Shown one piece after another: positions 6,172 through 13,170 of a DNA stretch of 15,208 nt. Positions within the stretch are counted from its first letter, which is position 1. The number at the start of each line of letters is the position of its first letter. Below the pieces are notes generated by a model, which saw nothing but the letters and a program-made list of their open reading frames with translations, searched no databases and was not told the DNA's origin. The position numbers and the translations under genes are program-made. The stretch spans positions 1 to 15,208 of the forward strand of contig JAKATV010000474.1 in assembly GCA_021818565.1 (NCBI GenBank). The letters are read 5' to 3'. This DNA comes from Planctomycetota bacterium (GTDB lineage: Bacteria; Planctomycetota; Phycisphaerae; WQYP01).

Positions 6172-6783
6172 ATGCGTTATCAGGTTATTACCAGCAACTG
6201 TTTTAAGATCGGTACGGGCGTCGCGCTTGCCACCTGTCTGCTATTAAGCGGATGTTCACAGCCCGGCTACAGCGCGTATCGGCCAGGTATTTCTTCTTTT
6301 CAGCCCGCGGATCAGGGGTTGCAGTCGCGCGATCTGGTGGACATGACCAATCGCTTGGCGGCGGATTTGCTTAAGATTCCGGCTATTGCACAAAATCCCA
6401 ATAAAGTCATTATCGTCATGACGGGGATAGACAATAAAACCAGCCAACCTTGGCAAAATGATCAGATTTATCTCGCCAGAATGCGCGCATTATTGAATCA
6501 GTATGCCAGTGATCGCATCGCGTTTGTTATTCAACCACAGAAATTACAGCAGCTTCAGCAGCAGGAGCTAGGCTCTACCGGTGGTGGGTTTGAACAATCC
6601 AGCCGGGGACAAGTGCCGCAGAATACTCGCTTGATTCCCCAGTACGCGCTCAAGGGCGTATTTTATGACCTGCCAAACTCCGCCACGACCTATTATTTGT
6701 GTACTTTCCAATTGGTGAATCTGCAAACAGGGGAAGTGACATGGGAAGGACATTACGAAACCCGCACGCTGAACCTGTATTGA
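6172..6783 (+). CDS. LpoB-like lipoprotein, candidate penicillin-binding protein activator (copy 1)
   Basis: This 203-residue lipoprotein has a signal peptide ending in lipobox LSGC with C28 as the lipidated residue. The mature protein resembles the LpoB family: SRDLVDMTNRLAADLL (about 52-67), a strand with TGIDNKTSQ, a helix with ARMRALLNQYASDRI, and a C-terminal PQYALKGVFYDL ... YYLCTFQLVNLQTGEVTWEG. LpoB proteins of enterobacteria reach from the outer membrane to activate the synthase PBP1b. A glutamine-rich loop (about 125-135) and a glycine stretch interrupt the domain here. It is followed by a paralogue and by a large lipoprotein. Whether it activates a synthase in this organism is inferred from family similarity. 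GAGG lies about 10 nt upstream of the ATG. Confidence 0.72.
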   Translation: MRYQVITSNCFKIGTGVALATCLLLSGCSQPGYSAYRPGISSFQPADQGLQSRDLVDMTNRLAADLLKIPAIAQNPNKVIIVMTGIDNKTSQPWQNDQIYLARMRALLNQYASDRIAFVIQPQKLQQLQQQELGSTGGGFEQSSRGQVPQNTRLIPQYALKGVFYDLPNSATTYYLCTFQLVNLQTGEVTWEGHYETRTLNLY

Positions 6784-6877
6784 TTATCAGCGCGGCCCGG
6801 ATTCCCTGTTCAACGCCCACCTGCGGAACAAAACAATGTTGAGACTTGGCAGTTCATCGTGCTCTGGGGCGATTCCA

Positions 6878-7456
6878 ATGCGGCTTTGGACGGGGCTGGC
6901 GTTGACAATATTGCTGCTGGGATTGGCGGGCTGCGGCGGTCCGGCGCTGAACCCGGATATGCGTAATACTTTTTTAGACTCGCATGATCTGGTCGCCATG
7001 ACAGATAAAATGGCATCCGCGATTGCTTCCGATCCGGCTATTGCGCGACTTACTTCGCATGGCCCGATCACCATCGTATTAACACCGCTGAGAAACAATA
7101 CGGATCAGATTATTCCGCGCAATCAGGGGGATATATTCCTGCACCGCGTGCGGGCGCTTCTGACCGCGCATCAATCATTACGCAGAGAATTTATCTTTGT
7201 GTTAAACAAGGCCGCGTACCAGCGGCTGGCGGCCGGTGAGCAGCCGGGTATTGGGCCCCTGGGGCCGGATGTGAATCGCCTGCAACCGCAATATGCCCTG
7301 CAGGCAACATTTTACTCGGATAACAAAGTCTCCCCGGAATATCGGAGCGCCTATTATTTATGTACGTTTTATCTTACCAATATCCTCACGGGGCAGATGA
7401 TCTGGGAGGGTACGTATGAAACAAAAAAAGCGGTACACAGCGGGTTTCTGGATTAA
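6878..7456 (+). CDS. LpoB-like lipoprotein, candidate penicillin-binding protein activator (copy 2)
   Basis: Starting at the ATG at 6878 gives a 192-residue lipoprotein, MRLWTGLALTILLLGLAGC, with lipobox LAGC and C19 lipidated; an in-frame ATG at 6836 would add 14 residues before a poorer signal peptide. The mature part parallels copy 1 block by block: SHDLVAMTDKMASAI against SRDLVDMTNRLAADL, TPLRNNTDQI against TGIDNKTSQP, and PQYALQATFY ... AYYLCTFYLTNILTGQMIWEGTYETK at the C-terminus. It lacks the glutamine-rich loop of copy 1. The gene begins 94 bp after copy 1 and precedes the TPR-like lipoprotein, probably in one operon. A diverged tandem duplication suggests two target synthases or a heteromeric complex; this is inference. 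Confidence 0.72.
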   Translation: MRLWTGLALTILLLGLAGCGGPALNPDMRNTFLDSHDLVAMTDKMASAIASDPAIARLTSHGPITIVLTPLRNNTDQIIPRNQGDIFLHRVRALLTAHQSLRREFIFVLNKAAYQRLAAGEQPGIGPLGPDVNRLQPQYALQATFYSDNKVSPEYRSAYYLCTFYLTNILTGQMIWEGTYETKKAVHSGFLD

Positions 7457-7501
7457 CCGCATAGCTGCAAGGGATTCTCGCCGCATGGAGATCACCGATT
7501 T

Positions 7502-8728
7502 ATGAATGACGAGCCGGAAATTGTGCCTTCGAGAGTTTGGCGTTTAGGCATTGTCATATTGCTGACGTGCACGCTGTTTTTACCGGCATGCAGCGAAACT
7601 TCGGCGCGCGTGCGCGACGCGGTGACGCTTTATTACACCGGCCAATATGCGCCGGCGGCGCAGGAATTGGCACCATTAATTAACAAGCCAAACAAGAATT
7701 TTGTATTGAATAATTGCCGTTACGGCTCTTGCGCCCTGGCGGCGGGGCAGTTGGATAATGCCCAGGCGGCATTTCTGCGGGCGTACCGGGTGATGGACAG
7801 CGTCAACACCAATACCGGCAGCCGGGTGCTGGGAGCGGTGGTGGTTTATGAGGGAGTGAAAGTATGGAAGGGACAGCCATTTGAACGGGCCATGGCACAT
7901 TATTATCTGGGGCTGATTTTTCTGATTAAAGGCGAGTATGACAATGCTCGGGCGGCCTTTGCCAATAGTCTTTTTCGCTTGCGCAAATACGCCAATCCGA
8001 ATGTCCAGTTGCCGCCTGGGCAACAATATGCCCGCGTCGATTCCAATTTTGTTTTAGGTTATTTCGGGTTGGGCGTTTGCTACATGAAACTGGGGCATCC
8101 AAAGCTCGCGGCGGCCAATTTTCAACGGGCCGAGCAATTAGATCCGGCGATTGACGCGGTGGTCAAGAAAATGTACGAACCGGGAATCAACGCTTTGATA
8201 TTTGTGGACTGGGGTTTTGGCCCCCGACGCCGGGCGGCTGGATGGTATGGTGAACAGTCCGTCTTTACGCCCACCCCGTGGCAGGCCGGCCCGATTCCCC
8301 CGGTTTATGCATGGGATAACAACAAGCCCATTTCCGGCATCGCCAATTCCGATATGGTTGATACGTTGGCTCTAGCGCAGGATAAACGGTGGCTGACCAT
8401 GGACACCATCCGTGAAGCCAAAGCCATAATTGGAACGGGGATGATGGTCGGCGGTGCCGCGGCGGTGGATAATGGAGCTTATAACAATAATGGAACCGAA
8501 GCGCTGATTGGCTTGGGCGTTGCGGGTGTAGGAGCACTTTTGGCGGCGTCATCGCAGGCTGATACCCGTTACTGGGAAATGTTGCCGCGAACCGTGTACG
8601 TAATTCCGGCAAAATTGCCGCAAGGGAACAGCACCGTTCAGGTATCAGCCGGTGGCGCAACCAGCATACCTTTCACCGTCGATATGGCGGGCGATAAACT
8701 GCGAACATTTTATGTGCGATTGCCGTGA
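7502..8728 (+). CDS. Large TPR-like lipoprotein, COG3014-like
   Basis: This 408-residue lipoprotein has a signal peptide ending LPAC with C30 lipidated. The mature part begins with TPR-like helical pairs, for example TLYYTGQYAPAAQELAPL (about 43-60), SCALAAGQLDNAQAAFLRAY, AMAHYYLGLIFLIKGEYDNARAAFANSLFRL and GLGVCYMKLGHPKLAAANFQRAEQLDP. VVYEGVKVWKGQPFERAMAHYY resembles COG3014 lipoproteins, which in some bacteria are encoded beside LpoB-type genes. A glycine/alanine-rich hydrophobic stretch (about 315-360) and ADTRYWEMLPRTVYVIP follow, with a beta-rich tail. GGAG about 11 nt before the ATG is a loose ribosome binding site. As third gene of the operon it probably scaffolds or positions the two LpoB-like proteins. 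The COG3014 assignment is from memory of the pattern, not a search. Confidence 0.62.
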   Translation: MNDEPEIVPSRVWRLGIVILLTCTLFLPACSETSARVRDAVTLYYTGQYAPAAQELAPLINKPNKNFVLNNCRYGSCALAAGQLDNAQAAFLRAYRVMDSVNTNTGSRVLGAVVVYEGVKVWKGQPFERAMAHYYLGLIFLIKGEYDNARAAFANSLFRLRKYANPNVQLPPGQQYARVDSNFVLGYFGLGVCYMKLGHPKLAAANFQRAEQLDPAIDAVVKKMYEPGINALIFVDWGFGPRRRAAGWYGEQSVFTPTPWQAGPIPPVYAWDNNKPISGIANSDMVDTLALAQDKRWLTMDTIREAKAIIGTGMMVGGAAAVDNGAYNNNGTEALIGLGVAGVGALLAASSQADTRYWEMLPRTVYVIPAKLPQGNSTVQVSAGGATSIPFTVDMAGDKLRTFYVRLP

Positions 8729-8748
8729 GGCCGGTGGGACCAGAACGC

Positions 8749-8769
8749 GGGAGTTGGGAGTCAGGAGTT
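8749..8769 (+). repeat. Three heptamer tandem repeats at the edge of the 100-bp repeat
   Basis: GGGAGTT, GGGAGTC and AGGAGTT follow each other without a gap (8749-8755, 8756-8762, 8763-8769). The last one is the first part of the 100-bp repeat copy A. Copy B, read in the same orientation, is preceded by AGAAGTT and starts with AGGAGTT, so it has two heptamers. These are similar in style to the short tandemly repeated heptamers of filamentous cyanobacteria. Confidence 0.6.
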
Positions 8770-8862
8770 AGTCTCCCATGATGCCAAGCTTCACCCGCGC
8801 AGGATGAAAAAGGGCCATATTGTTTCGCTGTTGCGAAGGTCTGGCGATTTTTCAGAGCAGAA
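8763..8862 (+). repeat. 100-bp dispersed repeat, copy A (inverted partner at 10019-10118)
   Basis: This 100-bp segment matches the reverse complement of 10019-10118 at 97 of 100 positions, with no gaps. It starts AGGAGTTAGTCTCCCATG and ends in CAGAGCAGAA. Inside it is an imperfect hairpin: GCCA ... TTCGC-TGTT-GCGAA ... TGGC, followed by CGATTTTTC, so an RNA copy could fold and might terminate transcription. It begins 34 bp after the stop codon of the TPR-like lipoprotein gene and points away from it. It could be a MITE-like mobile repeat or a conserved 3' terminator unit. Confidence 0.88.
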
Positions 8863-8886
8863 TAATTTGGAAGCGCTGTCGCTTCT

Positions 8887-8929
8887 ATATTGCTTGATAT
8901 CCGAGGCTCAATTCTTGGTATCGCAATAT
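8887..8929. repeat. Bulged hairpin between convergent genes
   Basis: ATATTGC (8887-8893) pairs with GCAATAT (8923-8929), and GATA(T)CC inside pairs with GGTATC, leaving a loop of about 14 nt and two small bulges. It sits between copy A of the 100-bp repeat and the oxidoreductase stop codon, in the convergent gap, where a terminator is expected. It has no T-run. Confidence 0.4.
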
Positions 8930-8986
8930 CATCGGCAATGTTTCCGTCATTGCAGCACCTGCAACTGATAGCGAAACAACCGCGAT

Positions 8987-9940
8987 TTAATGGGAAACCG
9001 TGAGTACAATTTTCCCGAAGCCGCCGCCGGCTTCCAAAGCGCGATGTGCGTCGGCAAGATTCTCCAGTGGTAAAACCTTATTGATCACCGGTTTGAGAAC
9101 TTCGCGCTCCAGCAGCGCGGAAAGCCTGGCCATGCCGGCAACCCGGCGGGGGATGGAATCAAACGCGAGGCTTACGTAATGAAGGGCAATATTGTGCCGG
9201 TATCCCAGTGACAAATCGCCTTTGGGATCTACAATCGTCGTGATGCGGCCCATGGGGCGAACAATTGGAATGCTGCGTGCCGCGTAGGTGTCCCCGAAGC
9301 AGTCAAATACCAGATCAACCATTCCGGCTTCTTGTTGCACAACAGAGACAAAATCTTCACTTTGGCGGTCGATCACACGGTCGGCTCCCAGCGAGCGCAC
9401 CAGACCGGCGTTCGCGGCTGAGCATACCGCAAAGACATACGCCCCTGCCGCGTGCGCAAGCTGCACAGCCATAGTGCCAACGCCCCCCGAGGCCCCGATA
9501 ATCAGAACGGTTTGCCCCAACCGCAAATCTCCCTGTTCCAGCAGGCCTGCCCATGCGGTCAGGGCGGTCAGTGGCACGGCTGCCGCTTCAATATAACCCA
9601 GGTGCGCCGGTTTTTTTGCCACGATGTCCGCTCGCACCGCATGATACTCTGCATTAGCGCCGGGGCCGGAAAAGTCGGGGCAGTAAAACACTGCGTCCCC
9701 GGCCTGAACATTGCGCACCAGCGACCCGGTTTGTTCCACCGTGCCGGAAACGTCAAAGCCCAAAATCGAACCAGCACCATAGCCAAAGGCCCCGGTTTTA
9801 CGAATTTTGCAATCAATGGGATTAACGGCCACCGCTTGAACTTTCACAAGAATCTGGTCCGGTCTAATTTCCGGCTTGGGTACATCTTGTAAAACCAAAA
9901 CTTCAGGCCCGCCATTGGCGGAAAGTGTCATAGCCTTCAT
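8987..9940 (-). CDS. NADPH:quinone-oxidoreductase-like, zinc-free medium-chain dehydrogenase/reductase
   Basis: This 317-residue medium-chain dehydrogenase/reductase begins MKAMTLSANGGPEVLVL, the usual start of the quinone oxidoreductase branch. The catalytic domain has AVNPIDCKIRKTG (38-50), and the Rossmann domain has VLIIGASGGVG (145-155), the AxxGGVG pattern that binds NADPH. Zinc-binding cysteines and the usual Zn site are not seen. It probably reduces quinones or enones with NADPH in the cytosol. The ATG at 9940 is preferred because AGGAAG lies upstream and a longer frame to 10009 would add 23 atypical residues. It is alone between two inverted repeat copies (8763-8862 and 10019-10118), so it may have been brought in as a cassette. 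It runs opposite to the lipoprotein operon. Confidence 0.88.
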   Translation of the reverse strand: MKAMTLSANGGPEVLVLQDVPKPEIRPDQILVKVQAVAVNPIDCKIRKTGAFGYGAGSILGFDVSGTVEQTGSLVRNVQAGDAVFYCPDFSGPGANAEYHAVRADIVAKKPAHLGYIEAAAVPLTALTAWAGLLEQGDLRLGQTVLIIGASGGVGTMAVQLAHAAGAYVFAVCSAANAGLVRSLGADRVIDRQSEDFVSVVQQEAGMVDLVFDCFGDTYAARSIPIVRPMGRITTIVDPKGDLSLGYRHNIALHYVSLAFDSIPRRVAGMARLSALLEREVLKPVINKVLPLENLADAHRALEAGGGFGKIVLTVSH

Positions 9941-10013
9941 AACCGTTCTTCCTACGTTCCAATAACTACATGCAATGTCCTTGCGCCTCCGCAAAGCGCA
10001 GCGCCTCAATCTT

Positions 10014-10022
10014 CTAACTTCT
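10014..10022 (+). repeat. 9-bp direct repeat flanking copy B, left
   Basis: CTAACTTCT occurs here and again at 10117-10125, at either edge of copy B. It overlaps the first four bases of the shared repeat. It resembles a target-site duplication of an inserted element, but it is also part of the heptamer series, and copy A has no matching pair of direct repeats. Confidence 0.35.
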
Positions 10023-10118
10023 GCTCTGAAAAATCGCCAGACATTCGCAACAGCGAAACAATATGGCCTTTTTTCATCCTGCGCGGGTGAGGCTTGGCAT
10101 CATGGGAGACTAACTCCT
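10019..10118 (-). repeat. 100-bp dispersed repeat, copy B (inverted partner at 8763-8862)
   Basis: Reverse complement of copy A with three substitutions and no indels. Read on the minus strand it starts 11 bp after the stop codon of the glycogen synthase gene and has the same orientation relative to that gene as copy A has to the lipoprotein gene. It contains the same hairpin (TTCGC-TGTT-GCGAA with outer GCCA/TGGC). A 9-bp direct repeat, CTAACTTCT, flanks it (10014-10022 and 10117-10125). Confidence 0.88.
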
Positions 10119-10125
10119 AACTTCT
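10117..10125 (+). repeat. 9-bp direct repeat flanking copy B, right
   Basis: Identical to 10014-10022 (CTAACTTCT). The first two bases belong to the shared 100-bp repeat. This may be a target-site duplication or chance overlap with the heptamer repeats. Confidence 0.35.
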
Positions 10126-10129
10126 ACTT

Positions 10130-12262
10130 TTAGTTGCCCCCCGCAGTCCCCGCCTTACGCGACAGCGCCAGGCGATGCGCATGGGCATAATGGGAAATAA
10201 GATTGTGCCAGTCAAAATATTCCGACAGCCGCTCTACCCGGTTGCGCAATTCAATGCGCCCGCGCCGATCTTTAAGTGCAAAGTTAAAGAGTATTTCTGT
10301 GAGTTGATGTGCGGACTGGTCAAACGATGCATACCGCCGACCCACGACAAATAAACCATTATTGGCTGGATCATGAATATGTTTTAACACATAACTGCCG
10401 AACCCCGCCAAATCACTGGTGGCTGCCGCCACGCCATTGGCTACGCATTCCATGGGAGTGTAGCCCCATGGCTCATAGTAACTGGGAAATACACCCATGT
10501 GGCATCCACGGACAAACTGATCGTAATCCAAACCGATCAGCGGCGAGGTGGCAGAGAGAAAATCGGGATGAAAAATCACTTTCACCGGGTCCTCTTTCGC
10601 GTTAAAGAGCTGACACGCCCGGAGTTGCTCCAAAACAGAATCTCTGGCGTCATCCCAGAGGTCGTGCGTGACAATCGCTGGTTGCTTCCAACTGCGCCAC
10701 GCGTGCAGGCCGCGCTTGAGCCGAACCATCGATCCTTCCGTAATCAGATGTGCCGTGTCCGGCATTTTTCCCTGACTGACATCCTGCAGCAGACGGTGTC
10801 CGATTTCCTCGGAGACTCTTTCGCACGTGAGTTTGAGTTCATCAAACATGGCCTGGCTTTTTAACACATCCACGTTAATGGATTTATACGGCGCGCGCGT
10901 AATGATGAATGCGACCACGGTAATTGGAATATTTCCCGATTTCAGCCAGTGATTCAGCCGCGCCAGCGATTCAATAAACAGATTAATGCCCTTGTTGGTG
11001 TATTCATACCGGCCGGAGGTAAAAACATAAATCGTCCGATCCAGGTCAAACGTATAGGATGGAAAAAAGTGGCCCGCGACAAACGTGTGAATGGCTTCCT
11101 TGTATTGTTTGTGCAGCGTCTGAAATTCATGCAGCGCGGCAAAGCGTTGTATGTTCAGCCCGTTAGGCGTAATAACATCCGGTTTCCGGTGCAGAAGCTT
11201 TTCCGCCTCCAACGCTGTAACATCGGATACCGTGGTAAATACATCCGCGCAATTTGCCGCGCCACGCTCCAGGCAATAACGGGCATAAATGGCGTAGTGC
11301 CCGGCAGCTTGATCGGGATTAATGGAATCAAGCTTGGAATAAAAATCCGGATTATCCGTACACAAATACCGCCCCAGCAGTGTGGCGTGGGTGGTAAATA
11401 CGGTCGCTACCGGAAGCTTGAGGAAACTGATACGCATCAGGCCCGGAGCTACCATCCACTCATGGAAATGCGCGATGATGGGGCGGTTCTCGGGTTTAAA
11501 GCGGCACAGTTCCTGAAAAAACAACCCCACCATCATTCCGAAAACCACGACGTTGTTGGTATCAACATCATTATCCGGCGCCTCAATGCCGTGGTCTTTC
11601 CACAGGGTATATTTGAACTCACCAAGCCGCCCAAACGCCGACATAAAATCCAACAGCAGCACACGGGGGCGACCCTCGATAAGCCAGTGCCCGTAGTGCG
11701 CGCGAATCGACATTTCCTCCAATCGGTGGATGGCCTCGGCGATGGCTCCGCTTGGCTCGGCCGGCTCAAACTCAACGCCGGCGGTATCGGCATTATACGG
11801 GCCGATCATGCAGTAGCGATCACCCCAGGATTCCACCATCGTGCCGGCCTTGGTACGCATGACGGTATAAATACCGCCAAGCTGCCAGCAGACTTCCCAA
11901 GCTATTTCAAACAACAGCGGCTGGGTTGGATCATCATCCGCTGCTGCACCGACAGCAACCGGCGTATCCGTGAGAGCGGGTTTTCGCACAGGCAGCGGCG
12001 GCGGCGGAAAATCGCGGGCGGTGGTGCGGGGCACTACCGGAGTCGGCTGGTCCGGGCGATGATAATTTTGGCCTTCCGGTTGGGTAAACGAACTGGACGT
12101 GGTGGATGGGGGCGCAAAGCTGGATTTGTAATTGCCCCCGGAGTTACGATTGCCCGGCTCTGCGCCCTTAAGGCTCTCCGCAGTTTGCCCGGCAACTTTT
12201 GAGGCTTCACCCAACGATGCGGCTTTGCCGCGTTTGTTACCGGATTTGTTGCCGCTTCCCAT
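10130..12262 (-). CDS. Glycogen synthase, GT3 (eukaryote-type) family
   Basis: This 710-residue protein has a low-complexity N-terminal extension (1 to about 113, rich in Ser, Gly, Asn, Pro) followed by a GT3-type glycosyltransferase (about 115-700). The GT-B fold is indicated by FEIAWEVCWQLGGIYTVM (118-135), HFHEWMVAPGL, TTHATLLGRYLC and TVSDVTALEAEKLLHRKPDVITPNGLN. The C-terminal SYYEPWGYTPMECVANGVAA has the E597-x7-E605 pair of retaining glycosyltransferases, followed by TSDLAGFGSYV. GT3 enzymes of fungi and animals extend glycogen with UDP-glucose; the donor here is not tested. ATG at 12262 is preferred (AAAGGTG upstream); TTG at 12283 is an alternative. Its stop is 11 bp from repeat copy B. 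The disordered extension is unusual for a catalytic enzyme and could carry regulatory phosphorylation or binding sites. Confidence 0.9.
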   Translation of the reverse strand: MGSGNKSGNKRGKAASLGEASKVAGQTAESLKGAEPGNRNSGGNYKSSFAPPSTTSSSFTQPEGQNYHRPDQPTPVVPRTTARDFPPPPLPVRKPALTDTPVAVGAAADDDPTQPLLFEIAWEVCWQLGGIYTVMRTKAGTMVESWGDRYCMIGPYNADTAGVEFEPAEPSGAIAEAIHRLEEMSIRAHYGHWLIEGRPRVLLLDFMSAFGRLGEFKYTLWKDHGIEAPDNDVDTNNVVVFGMMVGLFFQELCRFKPENRPIIAHFHEWMVAPGLMRISFLKLPVATVFTTHATLLGRYLCTDNPDFYSKLDSINPDQAAGHYAIYARYCLERGAANCADVFTTVSDVTALEAEKLLHRKPDVITPNGLNIQRFAALHEFQTLHKQYKEAIHTFVAGHFFPSYTFDLDRTIYVFTSGRYEYTNKGINLFIESLARLNHWLKSGNIPITVVAFIITRAPYKSINVDVLKSQAMFDELKLTCERVSEEIGHRLLQDVSQGKMPDTAHLITEGSMVRLKRGLHAWRSWKQPAIVTHDLWDDARDSVLEQLRACQLFNAKEDPVKVIFHPDFLSATSPLIGLDYDQFVRGCHMGVFPSYYEPWGYTPMECVANGVAAATSDLAGFGSYVLKHIHDPANNGLFVVGRRYASFDQSAHQLTEILFNFALKDRRGRIELRNRVERLSEYFDWHNLISHYAHAHRLALSRKAGTAGGN

Positions 12263-12361
12263 CGCACGTACACCTTTTCTCAAAATCTCACATGCCTGAT
12301 AGACAACCCCAATTTTACCACAGATGATTCAGAACGCGACAAGCGAAAAAAAATCCTCCAA

Positions 12362-13039
12362 TTACGCGGATGGCGCATTGGCGGTATCGGCTGTGGGTGC
12401 ATGCCCCATGAGCATTTCAATATCCAACAGGCTTACCAGATAATAATTGCTCCCGCGCTTTTCCAGCACGGCGGTCAGACCATTGGACAGTCCGAAGCGG
12501 CGCGGTGCCCCCGCGGTTAGCCCCAACACGTGCCAGAGAACATGTTTCAATACGCCGCCATGCGTGACGGCCATGACATCTTTTCCGTTTTCCACTTCTG
12601 ACATCTCATCCAACACCGCCCGCGTGCGATCCCAAAGCTGCTGGTCGCTTTCGACTCCGGGAACACCGGTCCAGTCCGCCAAATCACCGTTGCCGGTGTT
12701 GTTGCCGGTCAGTTCAGTGCGCATGGCCCGCACTTCGTCCCAGGTTTTCCCCTCAAAAGCACCAAGATGGCGCTCGCGCAACTGCTTAGTGACCGTTATG
12801 GTACAGCTTTGGCGGGCGGCGATGATCTGCGCCGTTTGCAGGGCACGCGGCAGATCACTGGACCAGATGGCGAAAAATTGTCGTTCCGCAAACCACCGCG
12901 CTAACATTTCGGCCTGTTGCCGCCCTGTGGCATTAAGTTCCGTGGGGGTATGACCTTGAATGCGACGTTGGGCATTCCAGTCCGTCTGGCCATGGCGAAC
13001 CAGCCAGAGTCGGGCAGGGTTTTTTTCCGATTGATTCAT
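12362..13039 (-). CDS. Histidine phosphatase family protein (phosphoglycerate-mutase-like)
   Basis: This 225-residue protein has LVRHGQTDWN (13-22) with the catalytic H16, R15 and R65 in SDLPRALQTA, E89 in RERHLGAFEG as proton donor and H160 in AVTHGG. These make a complete histidine phosphatase active site of the cobC/gpmB/PhoE type. The substrate cannot be told; candidates are phosphosugars, phosphoglycerate or alpha-ribazole phosphate. The ATG at 13039 is chosen because AAGGA lies about 10 nt upstream; upstream frame extension to 13141 lacks such a signal. It is 99 bp upstream of the glycogen synthase on the same strand, so a sugar phosphate substrate linked to glycogen metabolism is possible. 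Confidence 0.9.
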   Translation of the reverse strand: MNQSEKNPARLWLVRHGQTDWNAQRRIQGHTPTELNATGRQQAEMLARWFAERQFFAIWSSDLPRALQTAQIIAARQSCTITVTKQLRERHLGAFEGKTWDEVRAMRTELTGNNTGNGDLADWTGVPGVESDQQLWDRTRAVLDEMSEVENGKDVMAVTHGGVLKHVLWHVLGLTAGAPRRFGLSNGLTAVLEKRGSNYYLVSLLDIEMLMGHAPTADTANAPSA

Positions 13040-13104
13040 GCGTCCGTATCCTTTTGCAGCCAGAACATTCGGGGATTGTATCCGCACGGGGATTAAATTG
13101 AAGT

Positions 13105-13132
13105 TTGACGAACGGAAATTTGCAGGTATAAA
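13105..13132 (+). promoter_or_regulatory. Sigma70-like promoter of the AIM24 pair
   Basis: TTGACG (13105-13110) and TATAAA (13127-13132) are separated by 16 bp. Transcription would begin near 13139, about 32 bp before the first AIM24 gene. It is divergent from the phosphatase gene at 13039. Confidence 0.6.
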
Positions 13133-13170
13133 CAGCAACACGCTGGTTCTTCAGTTTCCGCAGGAGCGAC

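Noticed and set aside
7486..7506. Tiny leader peptide (MEITDL) overlapping the TPR-like lipoprotein start
   Set aside because: A six-codon frame that starts at a chance ATG; the overlap with the gene's ATG could be accidental.
10949..12202. Long plus-strand open frame (417 codons)
   Set aside because: It lies antisense to the clear glycogen synthase gene, its translation is rich in basic residues with no recognisable motif, and no promoter or ribosome binding site was seen.
12263..12361. Promoter upstream of glycogen synthase
   Set aside because: TTGTCG and TAAAAT are present but separated by 19 bp with weak matches, so I did not call it.
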